From Nocardia sp. CC227C (GTDB lineage: Bacteria > Actinomycetota > Actinomycetes > Mycobacteriales > Mycobacteriaceae), in assembly GCF_030767025.1 (NCBI RefSeq), contig NZ_JASITE010000008.1, positions 124,001 through 188,000 on the forward strand: a stretch of DNA of 64,000 bases, written 5' to 3'. The position numbers were made by a program, and so were the translations under genes. The first letter of the stretch is position 1. Each line of letters opens with the position of its first letter. The notes beneath the pieces are model-generated. The model was not told the DNA's origin. It did not search any database and saw only the letters and a program-made list of their open reading frames with translations. Of the stretch, positions 43,609 through 50,606 are shown one piece after another.

Positions 43609-43710
43609 GCTTCAGGCACTCCTGTGTCTGAGGTGTGAGAAATCTGCTGAAGCGGGTGCAACCGCTTTGGTGAATTCGCTCCCCGGTAGCTCGAACTACC
43701 GGGGAGTTTT
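43606..43710 (+). ncRNA. Three-hairpin leader or small RNA with terminator
   Basis: Read on the plus strand the segment forms three consecutive stems. These are CTTCAGGCAC with GTGTCTGAGG around TCCT, then AAGCGG with CCGCTT, then CTCCCCGGTAG with CTACCGGGGAG followed by TTTT (43679-43710). The last is a textbook intrinsic terminator. It could end a short RNA of about 100 bases starting near 43600, or, on the other strand, the same hairpins form the 5' leader of the long operon. No good protein is encoded here. Confidence 0.45.
43679..43710 (+). terminator. Intrinsic terminator
   Basis: Perfect 11-bp stem (CTCCCCGGTAG / CTACCGGGGAG), 6-base loop and a TTTT tail on the plus strand. Confidence 0.7.
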
Positions 43711-43807
43711 CGTATCTCGGGATGCTGCCGATGCTGGCGCGCTGACCTCCCTCCTCACGATTGGGCAACCTCTGCGGGTCCTCCCGCGCCCATCGTGCTA
43801 GCGTGTT

Positions 43808-43835
43808 CAAGTGTTCAACATGACTTTAACACTTG
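43808..43835. promoter_or_regulatory. Likely GntR autoregulatory operator
   Basis: CAAGTGTT and AACACTTG form an 8-bp inverted repeat with a 12-base centre, 40 bases ahead of the GntR start. A further GTGTTCAA copy precedes it. The site lies between the two divergent element operons and could coordinate them. Confidence 0.5.
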
Positions 43836-43875
43836 CTCGGTGGTCTACGCTAGAGATTCGGAAGGAGGCGGCAGA

Positions 43876-44664
43876 GTGACCATCAACGAAGCGACCGGCG
43901 TCGCGCCATATCGCCAGGTAGCGGCGGCACTTCGCGAAGAAATCGTGCGTGGCAAATACCTGATAGGCCAACGCATCCCGTCAAACCGAGAGCTGGCCGA
44001 CCAGTTGGATGTCTCACTTCCGACCGTTGTCAAGGCCGTTGAGGAGCTTCGCGATGAGGGGCTTGTCGAAACACGGCGTGGCAGAGGAACTTTCGTGCGA
44101 GCCCGCCAGGTTTTTACGCGCAAGGGCGCGGCGCGGTATACGCGAACCCCCGGTGGTCTCGCTCCGAACATGGCCGAAGCGAAGGCGGGCGGCTGGCATG
44201 ACACCGTGACGGCGGAACGGTGGCGGGAACCGGCATCCGAGAATGTCGCCGAACGTCTTCGCATCGCGCCAGGTGACCCTGTGACGGTGGCGCGCTACTT
44301 GTGGCTTGTCGCAGACCGTCCGATTCAGGTCGGCACCCAGTACGAACCACTGGCCCTGACAGCAGGGACGCCAATCGAGGAGCCAGTCGACGGCACCCGG
44401 GGCAACCCTGGCGTGATCAGCCGTTTCGACAGCATTGGTCTCCATGTGGACCATGTCGATGAAGAGACTCGGGCCATGATGCCGTCCGCAGAGGAGAGCA
44501 GGCTTCTTCAGCTCGGCTCGGGTATCCCCATTCTCAAGGTCACGCGGACTCACTGGGCAGGAAACACCCCTGTCGAGACCGCTGATATCGCTATCCGCGG
44601 AGATCGAATGTCTATCGTCGCCAGGCACGATGTGCCGTTTCTCGAAGGAGCCTCACAGTCATGA
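43876..44664 (+). CDS. GntR-family regulator with UTRA ligand domain
   Basis: A 262-aa repressor of the HutC/KorSA type. The winged helix-turn-helix reads GQRIPSNRELADQLDVSLPT and then VVKAVEELRDEGLVETRRGR. The C-terminal UTRA domain (NVAERLRIAPGDPVTVARYL to ILKVTRTHWAGNTPVETADI) would bind a small molecule. GTG start at 43876 follows GGAGG. It is the first gene of a four-gene overlapped operon and divergent from the transfer operon, the position of KorSA-like regulators in actinobacterial elements. The following ATP-dependent enzyme starts inside its stop (ATGA). Confidence 0.88.
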   Translation: MTINEATGVAPYRQVAAALREEIVRGKYLIGQRIPSNRELADQLDVSLPTVVKAVEELRDEGLVETRRGRGTFVRARQVFTRKGAARYTRTPGGLAPNMAEAKAGGWHDTVTAERWREPASENVAERLRIAPGDPVTVARYLWLVADRPIQVGTQYEPLALTAGTPIEEPVDGTRGNPGVISRFDSIGLHVDHVDEETRAMMPSAEESRLLQLGSGIPILKVTRTHWAGNTPVETADIAIRGDRMSIVARHDVPFLEGASQS

Positions 44665-45686
44665 CCGACTCGGCGCTGGCAGCTCAGACCAGTGACGGCA
44701 TGGAATTCGTCGCGGACCTGCGGGATATCGCAACACCCAACCCACACCTACGACGAGTTTCAGATCCCAGAGCGGCTGCACGGTTGATTGAACGCGAGGT
44801 GCAGGATCGGCTGAACGCCGTCTTTGCGAACTCCACCGCGTCTCCGGTCGTATTACTCTCGGGCGGTGTCGATTCGATTCTGGTAGCCGCGGCGGCTGTT
44901 TCACTGGGAGTCCGGCCTCACGCGATCACGGTCGTAGCAGAGGGCGGCACAGACAGAACGAACGCAGCCGCAGCCGCAGCCGCCCTCGGCCTCCCGCACA
45001 GCGTTGTCGAGCTGAGCGAGGCGGACGTAGTCACCCTCGCCGCTCAGGCGATGACGCGCCTCGGCATCCCTGAGTTGTGGGAGGTCTCCTACGCCATTCC
45101 GCTGCTCGCTACGATTCCCGCCATAGATGAGCTAGATCCGGTTGGGCCCATCCTCCTCGGTAGCGGAGCCGATGCCATCGTTGCGGGCGGCAAGACTCTG
45201 CAACACTCGATCTACTCCTCGGAGGCTCGAACCGAGCTGGACCGGATCATCCGGGCCGAATCGGCGAACAACTTCGTGTACGACCGGCTCGTGCCGGACT
45301 TCTATCCGCGTGTGATGGGTAAGTACGCCGACCACTTCGTACACGTCTTCCAGACGGTCCGGATGTGGGAGGTCGCCGAAACGCTCGCTCCCCCGGCGCT
45401 TTTCGGTGAGCATAACGGCGAACCTGCCGACAAGCTGTGCTTGCGTATGGCCTGCGATGATCTGTTGCCCGAGGGTGCCAAACACCTTGCATGGGCTCGC
45501 AAGGCCGCCATTCAACGGTCGGCAGGGATCATGGGCTCTCTCGCGAACGCAGCGCGCCGGTATGCCGCATCCATGCCCGGAGCGACGACGTACACCGATC
45601 CTATGAATGAGCCGTTCGAAGCCGTAGCAACCCGCCTGTTTCTGGCGCTCCTCAACGTCGATCGAGAGCAGAAAGGCCAACCATGA
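44661..45686 (+). CDS. PP-loop ATPase, asparagine-synthetase-like domain protein
   Basis: A 341-aa protein with the PP-loop VVLLSGGVDSILVAAAAVSL at 63-82, as in the synthetase half of AsnB. The supporting motif is AEGGTDRTNAAAAAAALGLP, then ILLGSGADAIVAGG where AsnB has the G-x-G-A-D-E substrate loop. There is no glutaminase domain, so free ammonia or a protein-bound amine would be the nitrogen source, or it adenylates a carboxylate for amide formation. In an operon with a RibD-type reductase, it probably takes part in making or modifying a small molecule or nucleotide. The exact reaction is unknown. Confidence 0.8.
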   Translation: MTDSALAAQTSDGMEFVADLRDIATPNPHLRRVSDPRAAARLIEREVQDRLNAVFANSTASPVVLLSGGVDSILVAAAAVSLGVRPHAITVVAEGGTDRTNAAAAAAALGLPHSVVELSEADVVTLAAQAMTRLGIPELWEVSYAIPLLATIPAIDELDPVGPILLGSGADAIVAGGKTLQHSIYSSEARTELDRIIRAESANNFVYDRLVPDFYPRVMGKYADHFVHVFQTVRMWEVAETLAPPALFGEHNGEPADKLCLRMACDDLLPEGAKHLAWARKAAIQRSAGIMGSLANAARRYAASMPGATTYTDPMNEPFEAVATRLFLALLNVDREQKGQP

Positions 45687-45940
45687 CCACTCCCGACCCT
45701 GTGACCGCATTCATTGCGCACTACCGGTTGGACGGCCCATGGAGTCTGCACCAACAGACCTGGAGGCAGACCGCACTGGATGCGTGGCTCAACCTCGCTC
45801 GACAGCACGGGTTCGACCCCACGGTCGTGGAGTTCTGCGAGGAGTCGAATCAAGACGTCGCGACCGTCGAGATTGATGGACAGCATTATGTCGTCACGCA
45901 TTTCAGCCGACGCCCCGAGGTGCAGGCGGAACTGCGGTGA
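45683..45940 (+). CDS. Small protein between PP-loop ATPase and reductase (85 aa)
   Basis: Unrecognised. Starts MTTPDPVTAFIAHYRLDGPW; a short helical part (TALDAWLNLARQHGFDP) is followed by two beta strands (ATVEIDGQHYVVTHFSRRPE). It overlaps the genes on both sides by four bases (ATGA and GTGA), so it is made in step with them and may be a carrier or an accessory subunit. Confidence 0.7.
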   Translation: MTTPDPVTAFIAHYRLDGPWSLHQQTWRQTALDAWLNLARQHGFDPTVVEFCEESNQDVATVEIDGQHYVVTHFSRRPEVQAELR

Positions 45941-46683
45941 TCGAACCTCCACGCATCGTCAGTGCCGACGGGATCACTGACGACGAGATCGCCGCGCTGT
46001 ATGAGTACCCGTCTATGTCGGGCCCTTGGGTCCGCGCGAACTATGTCGTCAGCGTGGACGGAGCCGTAACCACGAACGGCTCATCAACCGGCCTGACTTC
46101 GCCGCTGGATCAGCGAGTTCTGAAACTACTACGTGACCTGGCCGATGTCGTCCTCGTCGGCGCGGCCACGATCCGAATCGAGGATTACATCGGAGTCCGC
46201 ACATCCGAAGCAGGGCGAAAGCGTCGTATGGACCGCGGTCTCACTCCGGTCCCCCCGCTCGCAGTTGTCACCGCACGGGCAGACATCGACCCGGCATCCC
46301 GTCTCCTGACGAATACCATTGTTCCACCGATCATCCTGACTACCACTACTGCCTCCTCGACGGCCAAGCGCAATCTGGAGGTCGCAGGGGCGCAAGTTAT
46401 CGAACTGGGAGAAGGTCGGGTCGAGACAACCGCACTCGTGGATGCACTGGCAGGGCTCGGCATGACACGCATCCTGTGCGAAGGTGGACCGACTCTGACC
46501 GGCCAACTAGTCGCAGACCACGCTCTCGATGAGCTGTGCGTCACTACGGCACCAATCATGGTGTGCGGCAGAGGGTATCGCATAACAAACACCGATAAGC
46601 ACTCATCGTTCGCGATGCACTGCAAGCATATCCTCTTCGACGACAGCGGCTTCCAACTGGCCCGCTGGGCTCGCACAACATAA
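45937..46683 (+). CDS. RibD C-terminal / dihydrofolate-reductase-fold reductase
   Basis: A 248-aa NADPH-dependent reductase of the RibD C-terminal type. Motifs are WVRANYVVSVDGAVTTNG, DVVLVGAATIRIEDYIGVR and MTRILCEGGPTLTGQLV, as in 5-amino-6-(ribosylamino)uracil reductase. No deaminase domain is present. The GTG start overlaps the small upstream gene. A standalone copy on a mobile element suggests either a pterin/flavin-type or deazapurine-type side pathway or a resistance role; it is not the housekeeping riboflavin enzyme. Confidence 0.85.
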   Translation: MIEPPRIVSADGITDDEIAALYEYPSMSGPWVRANYVVSVDGAVTTNGSSTGLTSPLDQRVLKLLRDLADVVLVGAATIRIEDYIGVRTSEAGRKRRMDRGLTPVPPLAVVTARADIDPASRLLTNTIVPPIILTTTTASSTAKRNLEVAGAQVIELGEGRVETTALVDALAGLGMTRILCEGGPTLTGQLVADHALDELCVTTAPIMVCGRGYRITNTDKHSSFAMHCKHILFDDSGFQLARWARTT

Positions 46684-46915
46684 GAGCTGATCGGCAACCA
46701 CCGGAGTCGTGAACCACGGAATCGTTGCGGTTCTGTTGTGTTGGTGTCGGCTATCGCCGGGCCGCGTATCGGACCAACGCGACCCCGAACTTCTGCCAGC
46801 GGATTGCCTCAAGGTCGCATCAGGCGAGTGTCTCGCACTTAAAGTGACCGATCGGGCCGATCGGGCCGATCGATCCGGCTACAACCGCAGCGCAGCAGGC
46901 GCACAATGATCGTTT

Positions 46916-48490
46916 GTGGGGATCATGCGCCGCCGAACTCAGTCGGTCGTACGCCGGACTCGATCGGCCGTCGGTCGAATACCGCTGCTGGTCGCGGTGA
47001 TCCTGGCCGTGCTTGGAGGCTTGGCTATCGCTGCGGGCACGGGGTGGGTCGCGGTGGTGGTGCTCGGCACCAAGAACGAACCAGCCGCGCCATTGGATAT
47101 CACCAAAGTCGCGCTCGTGGTGGCTGGAGGTGTGGGTGGGGCGGTCGCCCTGGTCGTGGCCTACCGCCGTCAACGGGATCTTGAGTCAGCGCGGTTCATC
47201 GAGCGATTCGGCGCGGCCGCCACCCAACTTGGCTCCCCATACACCGCAGTGCGGGTCGCTGGCGTGTACGCCATGGCCGTCGTGGCCGACGAATCCACCG
47301 GTGACCGCCGCCAGCAGTGCATCGACGTCCTGTGCGGCTACCTCCGCCTGCCCTACGATCCCACCCATGGCGAATCCGGGCGCACAAAACTGGTGACCAA
47401 GACCGTGGTCCAGCGCGACAACGTCGCCCGGGATGTCGAGGCGGAGCAGGAAGAACACACCGAATACCGACAAAACGACAAGGTCGTGCGCCAAACCATC
47501 GTTCGCGTGCTCGCCGCCCACCTTCGCGACCACGACAACAGCTGGTCGGACAACAACTTCGACTTCACCACAGCCCACCTCGAAGATGCAGACTTCCGAG
47601 AGGCGACGTTTTCCGGCACTGCCGTGTTCGACAAGGCGACGTTCTCCAGCGACGCGAGGTTCAGCGGGGCGACCTTCTCCAACGACGCCAGATTCAACGA
47701 AACGACATTCTCCAACGACGCCTGGTTCGACGAATCGACGTTCTCCGGCGACGCCTGGTTCAACAAAGCAACGTTCTCCAACGACGCCAGATTCAACAAA
47801 GCAACGTTCTCCGGCGACGCCAGATTCAACAAAGCAACGTTCTCCGGCGACGCCAGATTCAACAAAGCAACGTTCTCCGGCGACGCCAGATTCAACGAAA
47901 CGACATTCTCCAACGACGCCAGATTCAACAAAGCAACGTTCTCCGGCGACGCCAGATTCAACAAAGCAACGTTCTCCGGCGACGCCTGGTTCAGAGAGGC
48001 GACCTTCTCCAGCGACGCCGGGTTTGGAACGGCGGCGTTCTCCGGCGACGCCTGGTTCGACGAATCGACGTTCTCCGGCGACGCCCGGTTCTACGGAGCG
48101 TCGTTCTCCAGCACCACCGTGTTCGACAAAGCGAGATTCTCCGGCAATGTCGGGTTTAACCAGGCTATGTTCTCCAGCGACGCCGGGTTCATAGAGGCAA
48201 TATTCTCCAGCGACGCCTGGTTCAGCGGGGCGAGGTTTTCCGGCACCACCGGGTTCGACGGAGCTACGTTCTCTGCCACCGCCAGTTTCGATAAGGCGAC
48301 GTTTGACGCATCAGAAGTGGCCGGGGCAACAGTGTCGTTCCGAGGAGTCGGCTTCGGTTCCAGCGCGGTTTCTTTCGACAATCCTCGCCAGTGGGGGCCG
48401 CCAACACCCGCCTTCGATTGGAATACCGCGCCCAGCACCAAACCCGACAACGTATTACCGACATCATGGCCCCCGACCCCAGTTCCCTAA
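46916..48490 (+). CDS. Membrane-anchored protein with 21 tandem 11-residue repeats (pentapeptide-repeat-like)
   Basis: A 524-aa protein. Two membrane helices (PLLVAVILAVLGGLAIAAG and ITKVALVVAGGVGGAVALVV) are followed by a soluble region with FIERFGAAATQLGSPYTAVR, similar to the part preceding pentapeptide repeats in other membrane proteins. Then come 21 gap-free repeats of the form ATFSGDARFNK (47603-48295), with F at positions 3 and 9, which should form a right-handed beta-helix-like rod. Several repeats are identical at DNA level (33-bp period). The GTG at 46916 may be read as a leaderless start; an ATG nine bases on is the alternative. Function unknown. Confidence 0.82.
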   Translation: MGIMRRRTQSVVRRTRSAVGRIPLLVAVILAVLGGLAIAAGTGWVAVVVLGTKNEPAAPLDITKVALVVAGGVGGAVALVVAYRRQRDLESARFIERFGAAATQLGSPYTAVRVAGVYAMAVVADESTGDRRQQCIDVLCGYLRLPYDPTHGESGRTKLVTKTVVQRDNVARDVEAEQEEHTEYRQNDKVVRQTIVRVLAAHLRDHDNSWSDNNFDFTTAHLEDADFREATFSGTAVFDKATFSSDARFSGATFSNDARFNETTFSNDAWFDESTFSGDAWFNKATFSNDARFNKATFSGDARFNKATFSGDARFNKATFSGDARFNETTFSNDARFNKATFSGDARFNKATFSGDAWFREATFSSDAGFGTAAFSGDAWFDESTFSGDARFYGASFSSTTVFDKARFSGNVGFNQAMFSSDAGFIEAIFSSDAWFSGARFSGTTGFDGATFSATASFDKATFDASEVAGATVSFRGVGFGSSAVSFDNPRQWGPPTPAFDWNTAPSTKPDNVLPTSWPPTPVP

Positions 48491-48502
48491 GAGCCAGACA
48501 CC

Positions 48503-48528
48503 AAGCCGCCGCGTAACGGGGCGGCCTT
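48503..48528 (+). terminator. Hairpin after the repeat-protein gene
   Basis: GCCGCC and GGCGGC with flanking AAG/CTT form a stem with a 9-base loop, 14 bases past the stop. Confidence 0.5.
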
Positions 48529-48590
48529 ATGAGATCATCTTCATCAACTACCGTCGCATCCTAATTTTAGACACCGAACAGACTTACTGT

Positions 48591-49088
48591 TCAGGATATG
48601 ACTCGGCGTCGATCCGGACCTGGTATACCCAGATCGGCCCGAGCGATCTGATGAAGAGTGTTCAGAGCCGCAACAACCTCATCGCCGCCCCTCATCCGCT
48701 GCTCGCGGGAAGATGGGGCCTCCGTTGAGATCCGTTTAGCCTCCAGGACAAACTGATTTGCCTCCTTTGCAGCTTCAGTCACCGCAGGGTCGCCGAGAAG
48801 CACCAATCGTTCAAACACCGTCGACCTGCGGTTGTCCGAAAACTCAAGTTCCGCACGCAACACCGAGAGTTCCTGCACACCATCATCTCGGGCGTCCGCA
48901 TGTCGACCGGCCGCGCGCAGCATGTCCTTGACCGCAGAAGCGTACTCGGCATACACGTCTAGCTTGTGCTGGTCCCACCGGGTGGCGAGAAGGCGCTGGT
49001 ACCGGACTCGTTCAGCCCATGCGGTTCCCAGATATGTCGTCAGCGACCCAAGCACCACGCCCACCATAGGGACTATCTGGTCGATCAT
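48591..49088 (-). CDS. Single-helix membrane-associated hypothetical protein (165 aa)
   Basis: An N-terminal hydrophobic helix (IVPMVGVVLGSLTTYLGTAW) is followed by a helical cytoplasmic domain (ATRWDQHKLDVYAEYASAVK and later SVLRAELEFSDNRRSTVFER). This is a common actinobacterial architecture without known function. The ATG at 49088 was chosen because the helix then starts at residue 5; longer in-frame starts exist up to 49208 but would run into the recombinase gene. It lies directly downstream of the recombinase on the same strand. Confidence 0.65.
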   Translation of the reverse strand: MIDQIVPMVGVVLGSLTTYLGTAWAERVRYQRLLATRWDQHKLDVYAEYASAVKDMLRAAGRHADARDDGVQELSVLRAELEFSDNRRSTVFERLVLLGDPAVTEAAKEANQFVLEAKRISTEAPSSREQRMRGGDEVVAALNTLHQIARADLGIPGPDRRRVIS

Positions 49089-49144
49089 GATCAGAAGGTA
49101 CACAACAACTTTGGCGTGGCGCATGCCGCCGGAAACCAGCTGAC

Positions 49145-50590
49145 CTACTTCGGCCGAATCTCCACGGTCGTCGGGTCGAACTGTTGGCGTCCACGCGGTG
49201 ATGGCCACAGCCAGACCTCGCAGAGGAGGTCGATCACTGCCCGCTTGGCTGCGAGGTCGGCCATGTCGAAGGCGTCTACGGGTGAGGGCGCGCTCAGGAT
49301 CGCTGATGCGGTAGTGCCTGCTGTGATCGCAAGCCGTTCGGCTTCCAGCCGAGCAGCCTCGGCTTCGGCCTCTTCGCGGATCTCCTTGTACAGGTCGCCG
49401 TCGATCAGCTCAGCCTTGTAGTCAGCACGGGCACGGTCGATTCGGTCGCGCTGGGCCTGTTCAGCCTGGGCGAGTTCCGTCGCACGGTCGTCATCGGAAT
49501 CCGTCAGCAGCTGCGCCAGGTCCGCCTGAGCCAGCCGCAGTCTGATGTACTCCAGAACAAAGGCATCCACCTGTCTTCGGGACCGCGACAGGTGGCCTTT
49601 GCAGAGATAGCCCTTCAGGTTGACCTTCACTCGCGGTAGGCGAGCGTCACCGCATAACCCGCAGATATACAGCCCGGTCCCAAGGTGACGCCGTTCGGTT
49701 CCGGCTCGGTTCGTGATACGCGCCGGATCGTCCAAACGCCGCTGCACCTCCATCCACACGCCATCCGAAACGACGGGCTCCCATTGCCCGCGGACAGGTG
49801 CGCCGGTCTTGTCCCGAAGGATTTCCCCGCCCAACATGCTCCAGCCGGCATAGCGCGGATTCCGGAGGATGTGACGCACCGTGCTCACGTGCCAGGGGCG
49901 TCCGTTCCGGCTCGGCAACGGGCGAACGTTGGTCGGCAAGTCCTTCACCTGGTAGCTCCCTACCTGCCGCACCGCGGGTTTGGCACCGGATAGAGCCGCT
50001 GCCAGGGCGCGCAACGATGTGCCGTTCGCGAAGGCGTGGAATACCTCGCGAACCACCTCGGCTTCCTCTGGGACAAGCTCGCCGCGGGCGGTGTAGCCGA
50101 CCGCACGAATCCCTCGCGGTGGTATACCCTTCTCGGCTCGCTGCTTGTGGGCCCGACTCTGGCGCGCGCCCTTGCGCTCCATCTCGGCTCGGGCCACGGC
50201 TGCCTTGATTCGGGCGTACATCCGCCCGCCATCGGTCTGGAGGTCCGCCTCGCCATTGGCGGTCACGAGCCGAAGCCCGTTGCTCTCCGCGGCGTCGATC
50301 CAATCTTCGAGCTGCCGGGGCTGCCGGGTCAGCCGGTCGAGGTCCCACGTAATGAGAGCGTTAAAGCGACCCGCTCGATAGTCCTCAACCATCCGGTCAT
50401 ACGCTGGGCGTGCCCGATTCTTGTCGAATGCTGAGATAGGTTTTTCCGTATAGATCTCGCAAACAGACCACCCTCTGGCCTCTGCGATACGCGTACAGTC
50501 CTCTAGTTGCCGTTCGACTGCTAGCCCGTCGCCAGAGCTGTCCAGACTCACGCGGAGGTAGATCGCTGCGCGGACCGGAACGAGGGACAC
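49145..50590 (-). CDS. Large serine recombinase (integrase)
   Basis: Site-specific recombinase of 481 aa. The catalytic domain starts AAIYLRVSLDSSGDGLAVER with the active serine at residue 15, and contains LITWDLDRLTRQPRQLEDWI with the conserved D-R-L-T-R. The recombinase domain follows (HVSTVRHILRNPRYAGWSML), then a zinc ribbon (LYICGLCGDA and GYLCKGHLSR), a coiled coil around 385-440 and a C-terminal tail. It integrates the element without homology at attP/attB. The GTG start is only 17 bases from the attachment core, so its promoter must cross the attachment site and will differ between integrated and excised forms. Confidence 0.93.
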   Translation of the reverse strand: MSLVPVRAAIYLRVSLDSSGDGLAVERQLEDCTRIAEARGWSVCEIYTEKPISAFDKNRARPAYDRMVEDYRAGRFNALITWDLDRLTRQPRQLEDWIDAAESNGLRLVTANGEADLQTDGGRMYARIKAAVARAEMERKGARQSRAHKQRAEKGIPPRGIRAVGYTARGELVPEEAEVVREVFHAFANGTSLRALAAALSGAKPAVRQVGSYQVKDLPTNVRPLPSRNGRPWHVSTVRHILRNPRYAGWSMLGGEILRDKTGAPVRGQWEPVVSDGVWMEVQRRLDDPARITNRAGTERRHLGTGLYICGLCGDARLPRVKVNLKGYLCKGHLSRSRRQVDAFVLEYIRLRLAQADLAQLLTDSDDDRATELAQAEQAQRDRIDRARADYKAELIDGDLYKEIREEAEAEAARLEAERLAITAGTTASAILSAPSPVDAFDMADLAAKRAVIDLLCEVWLWPSPRGRQQFDPTTVEIRPK

Positions 50591-50606
50591 GAGAAGGTAT
50601 TTTACG

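Noticed and set aside
43607..43801. 64-codon open frame on the plus strand
   Set aside because: It reads through three hairpins and an intrinsic terminator and has no ribosome binding site.
46684..46915. Possible small gene between the RibD-like and repeat-protein genes
   Set aside because: Only a short plus-strand frame without ribosome binding site; the GATCGGGCC repeats near 46850-46872 look like promoter-region sequence.
47603..48295. Regular 33-bp repeats resembling a CRISPR array
   Set aside because: The repeats are in frame, contiguous without unique spacers and encode a protein solenoid.
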